DNA of 36,160 bases from Desulfobacterales bacterium (GTDB taxonomy: Bacteria; Desulfobacterota; Desulfobacteria; Desulfobacterales; JAOZSB01): positions 1-36,160 of the forward strand of contig JAOZSB010000009.1 in the NCBI GenBank assembly GCA_029939895.1. The letters are read 5' to 3'. The notes under the pieces are model-generated. The model was not told the origin of the DNA. It saw nothing but the letters and a program-made list of their open reading frames with translations, and ran no database searches. The position numbers and the translations under genes are program-made. Numbering within the stretch: position 1 is the first letter of the stretch; each line of letters opens with the position of its first letter. Below are positions 18,070 through 24,747 of this stretch, piece by piece.

Positions 18070-18090
18070 AACGAAGCTGATTGCTTCGTT
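18070..18090 (-). promoter_or_regulatory. Hairpin in the leader of the TPR gene
   Basis: A perfect 8-bp inverted repeat, AACGAAGC and GCTTCGTT, has a 5-nt loop and ends 29 nt before the TPR start codon on the minus strand. No U run follows, so it is not a terminator for transcription towards the gene. A role in mRNA stability or as a protein-binding site is possible. Confidence 0.45.
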
Positions 18091-18676
18091 TGTGAAATAA
18101 GTAATAATTTCTAATAAAAATTGTGCGAAATCTTTGCCATAGAATAGAGCAACGATGAACTTCAATAAATTACACAGGGGATTCATGTCAAGAAAAAACA
18201 GCCAGTGACTTTTAATTTGGATTGCAACAGTATAACGAAAATTTCAGGTGACATGGAATCTACTGAGTTTCACACTCATGTTGATGTGATATATTTGTTG
18301 TATTCAAGGGTACACCCACTTAGAAAGTCCACGATTTTATTTTTCAGGTGTTTTATATGCTGGCCCTCAAATATCCTCAACCCCGCTCCCTGAGCCTGTG
18401 CTTCGGCAAGCTCAGCAACCGAGTCAATGGGAAAGCTCGATATACCGCTCCCTGAGCTTGTCGAAGGCCGCTCCCTGAGCTTGTCGAAGGGAATGTGGAA
18501 CTGCGGGAACAACGCCTTCGACAAGCTCAGGCTCCGGTGATAGGGGCTTTAAAATATTTACATGCGTTGCCCTTGCGTTGTATTCAATTTATGCTTGAAT
18601 AATTTGCAATAATTTAATACACTTCAAAAAAATCACATTACCCTGTCAATAACAATTTGCAAAGATAAAGAAGACT
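18091..18676. other. Intergenic region between divergent TPR and ATPase genes
   Basis: This region separates the minus-strand TPR/dsr side from the plus-strand ATPase module. Apart from the REP-like repeats at 18385-18531 I see no gene. Open frames across the repeats encode the low-complexity strings typical of these palindromes and are not credible genes. Promoters for both flanking genes should lie here, but no box pair was good enough to call. Confidence 0.5.
18385..18531. repeat. Cluster of REP-like palindromic repeats
   Basis: There are four related units. An imperfect palindrome has CTGAGC and GCTCAG arms at 18390-18415. Two direct copies of GCTCCCTGAGCTTGTCGAAGG lie at 18447-18467 and 18470-18490. 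One inverted copy, CCTTCGACAAGCTCAGG, lies at 18515-18531. The last direct copy and the inverted copy can form a perfect 17-bp stem with a 24-nt loop. This motif is a widely distributed bacterial REP-type element mobilised in some genomes by REP-associated (IS200-like) transposases. No such transposase is in the window. Confidence 0.8.
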
Positions 18677-19843
18677 ATGCTGTTTAAAGAAATAAAACTC
18701 ACAAACATCCTCTCCTTTGGCGATGAAGGCGAAACAATCCCCCTTGGGCCACTTAATGTGTTAATCGGCCCGAATGGTTCCGGCAAATCAAACCTGATTG
18801 AAGTAATTTCCCTTTTGCAGGCTGCGCCCAGGGACATTTTAAAAGCTGTAAGCAAAGGAGGTGGTGTCAGCGACTTGTTGTGGAAGGGAGGCGAGAATAC
18901 GCCTGTTGCAGAAGTTGGGGCTGCTGTTTCCGCTCCAGGAGTTGACGGCGAAAGGTTTCGGCACACGTTGTCTTTTTATGAAACAGGGCAACGATTTTTT
19001 ATTTATGATGAGCATATTGAGCTGGAGAAACCTTCTGGTGGAAACGTTCTTACAGAAAATCTATACAGTTTTCAAAAAGAACTGCAAGCCTCTATAGCTA
19101 ATGAAAACACTTTTAGTCCTGGACAAGAAGGTCTTGACCCCCAGCAATCTATCTTGTCACAGATGAAAGACCCGAATGATTTTTCTGGACCGACTTTGCT
19201 TGGCTACAAACTTGGTAGGATCAAAATTTACAGGGATTGGCAATTTGGGCGCAGAGCAAAGTTACGACAGCCACAGCCTGCTGATGCTCCGGGTGTTTTT
19301 CTTGACGAGGACTGCCTGAACCTTGGGCTGGTTTTGAACCAGCATCGGGGCAAACCAGCGGTTAAAAGGGAAATCCTAAAATATCTGGCGGATTTCTACG
19401 AAGGGCTTGAAGATTTTGATATAAGCGTTATTGGCAATACTGTTCAGATAGTTTTGCAGGAGGGCGACGTTATGATTCCAGCGACCCGCCTTTCAGACGG
19501 CACGCTCCGCTATCTCTGCCTGCTGGCGATCCTTTGCCATCCTGAACCGCCGCCCCTTGTCTGTATTGAAGAGCCGGAACTGGGCCTTCACCCTGATATT
19601 ATTCCCATTCTTGCGGAGCTTCTAAAGAAAGCATCAACACGTTCCCAGCTTATCGTTACGACCCACTCGGAAATATTAATTGACGCACTCAGCGATACGC
19701 CAGAGTCGGTTGTTGTGTGCGAAAAGGAAAACGGGCGCACCTCCATGAAACGCCTTGACGCTGACCAGTTAAAAGACTGGCTTGAAAAGTACACTCTGGG
19801 CGAACTGTGGGTAAAGGGTGAAATTGGGGGAAACCGCTGGTGA
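18677..19843 (+). CDS. ABC-type AAA ATPase (AAA_21/OLD-like), candidate defence ATPase
   Basis: This 388-aa predicted ATPase of the RecF/OLD-like ABC class has Walker A GPNGSGKS (31-38), the signature-like RLSDGTLRY (271-279), Walker B LVCIEEPELGLHP (294-306) and the switch His in LIVTTHSE (H330). The N-terminal start MLFKEIKLTNILSFGD is typical. There are no membrane segments. It overlaps the next gene by 4 bp (GTGA), so the two are co-translated. ATPases of this group are commonly paired with TOPRIM-type proteins in anti-phage or DNA-repair modules. PARIS (AriA ATPase with the DUF4435 TOPRIM AriB) is the best-known analogue, though this is not PARIS itself. The ribosome site is weak (AAGAAG). 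Defence function is inference from the pairing. Confidence 0.92.
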   Translation: MLFKEIKLTNILSFGDEGETIPLGPLNVLIGPNGSGKSNLIEVISLLQAAPRDILKAVSKGGGVSDLLWKGGENTPVAEVGAAVSAPGVDGERFRHTLSFYETGQRFFIYDEHIELEKPSGGNVLTENLYSFQKELQASIANENTFSPGQEGLDPQQSILSQMKDPNDFSGPTLLGYKLGRIKIYRDWQFGRRAKLRQPQPADAPGVFLDEDCLNLGLVLNQHRGKPAVKREILKYLADFYEGLEDFDISVIGNTVQIVLQEGDVMIPATRLSDGTLRYLCLLAILCHPEPPPLVCIEEPELGLHPDIIPILAELLKKASTRSQLIVTTHSEILIDALSDTPESVVVCEKENGRTSMKRLDADQLKDWLEKYTLGELWVKGEIGGNRW

Positions 19844-20478
19844 GCAGTAAAGAAAAAAAAATTAGAATCTACGTTGAGGGCGGGGGAGACCAAAGAATAT
19901 TAAAGCGTGAGTGTCGCCGGGCTTTTTCAAAATTTTTTAAAAAGGCCAAACTTAAAGGCAGAATTCCGGAAATACACTCCAGTGGTTCCCGTCAAAGTGC
20001 TTTTGATGATTTCCGCACAGCAGTAAACAATCCATCCGATGATATACTTCCGCTTTTGCTGGTGGACAGCGAACAGGCGGTTAATGTAGCACACCAGCGT
20101 GAGGGGCAGTTCAGACCCTGGGATCATCTGCATATCAGGGACAAGTCCTGGAAAAAACCCAAAGATACCAATGATAATCAAGTGCATTTCATGGTGCAGT
20201 GCATGGAAGCGTGGTTGATTGCCGACCAGGACAGCATTGAACAATTTTATGGAAATAATTTCAACACAAAAGCTTTGCCAAAAAATCGAAATATTGAATT
20301 GATTGAAAAGGCAGTACTTTTTGATGCATTGAAAAGAGCAACAAAAGACACCCAAAAGGGCAAATACGGCAAGGGCGCTCATTCCTTTAAAATTCTTGAA
20401 CAAGTGAATCCAGACCAGGTTTTTAGCAAGTCAAAATGGGCGAAGAGGCTTAAGGATCAGCTTGATGAAGTTTTATAG
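19840..20478 (+). CDS. DUF4276 family TOPRIM-like protein
   Basis: This 212-aa protein of the DUF4276 family is paired with the preceding ATPase. The TOPRIM-like acidic residues are visible: Glu in YVEGGGDQ (E13) and the Asp/Glu pair in LLLVDSE (D76, E78). The conserved HFMVQCMEAWLIAD motif sits at about 135-148. This suggests a metal-dependent nuclease-type core. The start is GTG at 19840-19842, overlapping the ATPase stop TGA, with GGGGGA upstream. By analogy with ATPase/TOPRIM pairs it may be the effector released or activated by the ATPase. Whether it cuts DNA or RNA is unknown. Confidence 0.88.
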   Translation: MSSKEKKIRIYVEGGGDQRILKRECRRAFSKFFKKAKLKGRIPEIHSSGSRQSAFDDFRTAVNNPSDDILPLLLVDSEQAVNVAHQREGQFRPWDHLHIRDKSWKKPKDTNDNQVHFMVQCMEAWLIADQDSIEQFYGNNFNTKALPKNRNIELIEKAVLFDALKRATKDTQKGKYGKGAHSFKILEQVNPDQVFSKSKWAKRLKDQLDEVL

Positions 20479-20505
20479 ATAGATTTTATGAACAGGAGGT
20501 TTAAT

Positions 20506-21030
20506 TTGAAGAAATTTACTGAAATAGATCGCTCCCTTGAAATAGTTACCAATGATGATCTAAAAGCCTTGCACCTGGGCAGTGTTGAACGCCTGAGTAA
20601 GTTTTTCATATATGGCAAAGGGCGCAAATGGTTAGACCGATATGATATTGAAAACCCTATAGCGGTCGCTCTCTGTCAGGGTGGTGCCATGCACTATGTT
20701 GATAAAAAAACTGGTATAAATGATTTTGACATCTGGTTTTTTTACCCTTTTAATCAAACTCATCTTCCTTACCGAACCATTTGGACATGGGATTATATAA
20801 ACCCAAAATTTGGCAGGCATCCACAATTGCCGAAGTATTCTGGAAGAAGAGTTGATGTAATGGTGAGATCTATAAGAAACTATTTAATAAAAAATCCAAC
20901 TGAAACAATCTATCAATATTTACAATATGAAAAGACCAGCTCATCAAAAGAATTAGCGGATAAAGCAGTTGTTATGCTGTACCCTGAATCATTATCAGGC
21001 AAGGCTGTATGGTATAAAGAAAAAATTTAA
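20506..21030 (+). CDS. Small nucleotidyltransferase-like protein, third gene of the ATPase module
   Basis: This 174-aa protein shows the minimal motif of the Pol-beta/MNT nucleotidyltransferase fold: Gly-Gly in LCQGGAMHY (59-60), an Asp pair in GINDFDIWFF (D73, D75) and a third acidic residue in GRRVDVMVRS (D117). I chose the TTG at 20506-20508 because a perfect AGGAGG lies 6 nt upstream. An in-frame ATG at 20488 has no ribosome site. It follows the DUF4276 gene by 27 nt and is probably in the same operon. Small nucleotidyltransferases often act as toxins, antitoxins or protein/tRNA modifiers in conflict systems. The substrate here is unknown, and it may be an unrelated neighbour. Confidence 0.8.
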   Translation: MKKFTEIDRSLEIVTNDDLKALHLGSVERLSKFFIYGKGRKWLDRYDIENPIAVALCQGGAMHYVDKKTGINDFDIWFFYPFNQTHLPYRTIWTWDYINPKFGRHPQLPKYSGRRVDVMVRSIRNYLIKNPTETIYQYLQYEKTSSSKELADKAVVMLYPESLSGKAVWYKEKI

Positions 21031-21046
21031 CAAAACCTTAAACCCA

Positions 21047-23776
21047 TCAAGCAAGCTTTTCCATTTCATCACAAATACCGGGAAGCCTTTTTAATGAGAT
21101 TTCGATTTGTTCTATGTCAAAGCTTTGGATTAGCATGATCAGGTTTTCCGTGTATTCAAGCAGGGATGCAGCGTTATGGCGTGTTGCCAGGTCGGCGAGT
21201 TTTTTGGCAAATGCTTCTACTTCATCCATTTCCATAACTCCGGTCAGTGCTTCCCATTCAGGCATGATCTGATTTTTCATACTCTTCAATAGTTCGGGAA
21301 TATCCTTAATATTTTCTGCTGTGTCTCCATCGCTGGATGTGGGCCGGGCATTTTCTTCGGCTTCTTTCAGGGTGTGTTTTAAGTATTTGGCTAAATATTC
21401 AAAGAGCCTGCCCATGCTGACCGGCTTGGAAAGATGCTCGTCAAATGCTGACTGTTCAATTTTCCTGGTATGTTCAATGCCTGCGGATGCGGTCAGGGCG
21501 ATTATTGGAATATCCTTTGTTTTGGGGTTGGTTTTTATTTTTTTGGCTGCCTCAAATCCGTCCATTACGGGCATTCGGATATCCATTATTATCATGCCCG
21601 GTGAGACCTCCTTTGCCATCTCTACAGCCTCTTGCCCGTTTACTGCTTCAATTACTTCCAGTCCTGCCAGGCTTAATGATTCTTTTATCAGCCTGCGGTT
21701 TGAATCAATATCATCAACAATCAGAACCTGCGTGGTTTCAAAGGCAATATTACGCAAGTCATAAAATACGGTTGAGGTGTTTGCACTGGGACCAACCCTG
21801 GCAACCTCTACATTTTCCAGGGTTACAACAAAAATACTGCCCTTGTTAATGGCGCTGGTTAGCGTTATATAACCGCTCATCATTTCCACCAGCCGCTTGC
21901 TGATTGTAAGTCCGAGCCCTGTTCCTCCGTACTCCCGTATGCGCTGGCCATCCTGCTGCACAAAAGCTTCAAAAATAATTGCAGATTGCTCCTCGGCAAT
22001 GCCTGTGCCTGTGTCTTCTACAATAAATACCAGGTCAACAAAACTGCTGTCAGTCTTATCTAATTTATAGGCAGACAGTTTTATATGGCCCTGTTTTGTA
22101 AACTTAACTGCATTTCCAATCAGGTTAAACAGAACCGGACGAACCCGGATTTCGTCCAGCATAAGGGCAGGAGGCAGGTCTGGTGCTATATCAATAATGA
22201 ACTCCAGGTCCAGATCAGCGATTTTTGTACCGAATATCTGTTCCATTGCCTTGAAAACAGCAAGGGGGTTAATTGCTTCGTATTGAAGTTCCAGACGGCC
22301 AGCCTCGATTTTGGAAAGATCGAGTATATCGTTGATTAAGGTTAAAAGCCCCTTTCCTGCGGTCTGGATTGAGTCGAGGTAATTTTTTTGTTGCTTATCG
22401 GTAACGATGTTATGCATAAGGTTGCTGAATCCAAGCATGGCGTTCATTGGGGTGCGTATCTCATGGCTCATATTGGCCAGGAATTCGCTTTTTGCACGGT
22501 TGGCTGATTCAGCTTGATCCTTTGCGGTTTTTAATTTTTCCTCAGCCTGTTTGCGGTCGGTAAAATCCATGCGGGTTCCAGCCATGAGAAGCGGCCTGCC
22601 GTCATCTGTCCAGGTTGCGACCCTGCCCTTATCAAGCACCCACACCCAGTCTCCATTTTTATTGCGCACCCGGAACTCGCAAACATAGTAGTCCAGCTCT
22701 CGCTTGAAGTGCTTTTCAAGTATTTCAATTATGTTTGCAAGGTCATCGGGGTGGGTCAGGTTTTCCACAGTGTCAATGGAAAGTGGAGAAATTTCATCGA
22801 GGGTGTAGCCTGCAATCGCTGCCCAGCGGTCATTGACGGAACACTCTCCTGTTGGGATATTCCATTCCCACGTGCCGGCATTGGTGCCTTCTATTATTTC
22901 GGAAAGCCTCCATTTTTCTGTTTGCAGTAATTCTTCCGAAAGAGTACGCTGGTTGATCTCCTCCAGCCCCTGCACAGATATACCCAGCATTGGGATGCAG
23001 TAACTAACGATATTTGCAATGTGGGCTATGTCAAAAAATATATCAAAAAGCTGCTTTGAAAATGACATGTAGATTTGCCCGCCAATGTTAAGCAGAACAC
23101 AGGCAGCCAGCATCCCTGAGAAAATATCCCTGTGCAAAAGATACCGTTTCAACACCAGCACTAGGGCAATCATGAATAAAACAGCCGAAACAAAATCAAC
23201 CGGCCTTGACATGACAGCATCGGGAAAAATAAACTGCGGCAGGGGCAGGGAAAACACAAATGCAGTAGCACCGCCTCCCAGAACTAAAGCAACTAAAGAG
23301 AAGATAAGTGCTTCCCTTTTAATCTGCGATGCTCTTAGCTTTGCCATTCTTGTTTCCAGCAAAGCCGCAATAATAATCGTGATCGCCAGTATTGATCTGC
23401 CGGCAACGTAGGTTCCGGGGATGAACCTGCTGAAATCGACTCCAGTTCCGGCAAACAGCCTGTGAAAGCTGAAGAAGCCATGTATCATATCTTCACTGCC
23501 GCATATGAAAAATCCCAGGCCGATAATAAGGTAGTACCTGCTTTTCAGCCCAAAAAAGTACATCATGCAGGCAACCGCAGCAATTAAGGCGATAAAAGAA
23601 CTCGCAATCTCAATACTGGCGTGGAAGTCACTGGAGCTGACCCAGGTTGACGAGAAAGCCCACGGCCCGATTAACAGGAATATGAGTATGATCCCTGCAT
23701 AAGCAGAAAAAAATATCTTCACCTGGGATGAACTGTCTTTTTTTTCGCCCTTAGATATGCTGCCGCTGGTAACCAT
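21047..23776 (-). CDS. Hybrid histidine kinase with MASE3-like membrane sensor
   Basis: This membrane kinase of 909 aa has about seven hydrophobic segments (residues about 20-265), including ICGSEDMIHGFF, which resembles the MASE3 integral-membrane sensor. A PAS domain follows (about 285-410; GTWEWNIPTGE, THPDD, and a PAC end). HisKA has H438 in [10 protein letters not shown], HATPase covers about 540-655 with GGTGLGL, and a receiver has D732 in IIMDIRMPVMDG. About 110 helical residues with no canonical Hpt His motif close the protein. I chose the ATG at 23774-23776 because GGAGAG sits 7 nt upstream, and rejected a TTG seven codons earlier. It lies 105 nt after the ParA gene on the same strand, possibly in one transcription unit with it and the dynamin gene. 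The signal is unknown. MASE3 assignment is by motif only. Confidence 0.93.
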   Translation of the reverse strand: MVTSGSISKGEKKDSSSQVKIFFSAYAGIILIFLLIGPWAFSSTWVSSSDFHASIEIASSFIALIAAVACMMYFFGLKSRYYLIIGLGFFICGSEDMIHGFFSFHRLFAGTGVDFSRFIPGTYVAGRSILAITIIIAALLETRMAKLRASQIKREALIFSLVALVLGGGATAFVFSLPLPQFIFPDAVMSRPVDFVSAVLFMIALVLVLKRYLLHRDIFSGMLAACVLLNIGGQIYMSFSKQLFDIFFDIAHIANIVSYCIPMLGISVQGLEEINQRTLSEELLQTEKWRLSEIIEGTNAGTWEWNIPTGECSVNDRWAAIAGYTLDEISPLSIDTVENLTHPDDLANIIEILEKHFKRELDYYVCEFRVRNKNGDWVWVLDKGRVATWTDDGRPLLMAGTRMDFTDRKQAEEKLKTAKDQAESANRAKSEFLANMSHEIRTPMNAMLGFSNLMHNIVTDKQQKNYLDSIQTAGKGLLTLINDILDLSKIEAGRLELQYEAINPLAVFKAMEQIFGTKIADLDLEFIIDIAPDLPPALMLDEIRVRPVLFNLIGNAVKFTKQGHIKLSAYKLDKTDSSFVDLVFIVEDTGTGIAEEQSAIIFEAFVQQDGQRIREYGGTGLGLTISKRLVEMMSGYITLTSAINKGSIFVVTLENVEVARVGPSANTSTVFYDLRNIAFETTQVLIVDDIDSNRRLIKESLSLAGLEVIEAVNGQEAVEMAKEVSPGMIIMDIRMPVMDGFEAAKKIKTNPKTKDIPIIALTASAGIEHTRKIEQSAFDEHLSKPVSMGRLFEYLAKYLKHTLKEAEENARPTSSDGDTAENIKDIPELLKSMKNQIMPEWEALTGVMEMDEVEAFAKKLADLATRHNAASLLEYTENLIMLIQSFDIEQIEISLKRLPGICDEMEKLA

Positions 23777-23881
23777 ATGATCTCTCCGAAACGACAAATA
23801 CTACTTTGATACCTGTGATGAAATCCAAAGCTGTGCCTGGCAGTTTTTTCAAGCAGCAAAAAAAAGTACTTTAAAAAAAAA

Positions 23882-24661
23882 TCAGGCAACAATTTCTTCT
23901 GCCAGGCTGTTGTAGTCGATTGCACCAAAGCTGCTCCGCATGTAGAACACTATTGGGCGGCCCACCTCGGAACTTTCTGCGATTTTCGTATTAACCCTTA
24001 TCTTCGTGTCAAACAGCAGCTTGCCGTACACATCGTGCTTTTCGAGCTTTTCAAATGTATTGATACTGACCCTGGTTCTTTTGTCATAAAATGTGGCGAG
24101 TATCCCGGAGACTTTGAGCTTCGGATTTATTTCATCCTGAACAGCTTCTATGGTGTCGAACAGTTCTTCCAGGGCATTATAAGCATAGGGTTGTGTCTGA
24201 CATGGAACCAGAATCTCGTCTGCGCATGCGAACACGTTTACCGTTAAAAGGGACAGGCTTGGCGGCGTGTCTATGATGATGAAATCATAACTGGAAAGTA
24301 TGCTCTTCAGACCCTGCTTGAGCCGATTTTCACGGCCCTGTTCTTCAACAAGTTTTATTTCGCAGCCGGCCAGGTCCACGTGTGCAGGAATAAGGTGCAG
24401 ATCCTCAAATTCAGTCTCTACAATAACATCTTCGGTTGTTATTGAGTCTGTCTGCATCAGGATGTCGTAGGTGCTCAGTGTGTCTTCGGCTGGTGTTATT
24501 CCCAGGCCCGAAGTGGCGTTGAACTGCGGGTCCATATCAACTATTAAAACTTTTTTTTCCTCAAGGGTCAATGCCGCCCCCATATTGACGACTGTAGCTG
24601 TTTTTCCTACTCCTCCCTTTTCATTGGCAATGGCTATTATCCGTGCCCTCTTTGCTGCCAT
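23882..24661 (-). CDS. ParA/Soj-family ATPase
   Basis: This 259-aa P-loop ATPase of the ParA/MinD superfamily has the deviant Walker A KGGVGKT (15-21), the motif LIVDMDPQFNATSGLG, and IIIDTPPSLSLLTVN. Such proteins dimerise on ATP, bind DNA or membrane, and position plasmids, chromosomes or protein complexes. The start has a strong GAGGAGG site. No parB gene or parS-like repeats are in the window, so it is an orphan ParA and more likely positions a cellular structure than a replicon. It sits 86 nt downstream of a dynamin-like GTPase and upstream of a membrane kinase. A joint role in membrane organisation is an inference from gene order. Confidence 0.94.
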   Translation of the reverse strand: MAAKRARIIAIANEKGGVGKTATVVNMGAALTLEEKKVLIVDMDPQFNATSGLGITPAEDTLSTYDILMQTDSITTEDVIVETEFEDLHLIPAHVDLAGCEIKLVEEQGRENRLKQGLKSILSSYDFIIIDTPPSLSLLTVNVFACADEILVPCQTQPYAYNALEELFDTIEAVQDEINPKLKVSGILATFYDKRTRVSINTFEKLEKHDVYGKLLFDTKIRVNTKIAESSEVGRPIVFYMRSSFGAIDYNSLAEEIVA

Positions 24662-24747
24662 GCTTCCTCCTCATCTACCGTTTTAGATTATTTTCTCGGC
24701 TGGTTCTATATCTTCAGCATCATTTTCCGTTTTCAAGTACAAATATA

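Noticed and set aside
18276-18524. 82-aa minus-strand open frame across the REP-like repeats
   Set aside because: Its sequence is the translated palindrome (FDKLRERPSTSSGSG type), a well-known artefact of these repeats, and it has no ribosome site.
18385-18531. Repeat cluster considered as a CRISPR array
   Set aside because: Units are palindromic, in both orientations, separated by only 2 to about 30 bp, with no regular spacers and no cas genes nearby.
18677-20478. ATPase/TOPRIM pair called as PARIS
   Set aside because: The partner resembles DUF4276, not the DUF4435 AriB protein, so only the general architecture is shared.
20488-20505. ATG start six codons upstream for the nucleotidyltransferase-like gene
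   Set aside because: It lacks a ribosome site, and its first codons contain the AGGAGG that serves the TTG at 20506.
23882-24661. ParA as part of a plasmid or chromosome origin region
   Set aside because: No parB, replication gene, DnaA-box cluster or iteron repeats are seen nearby.
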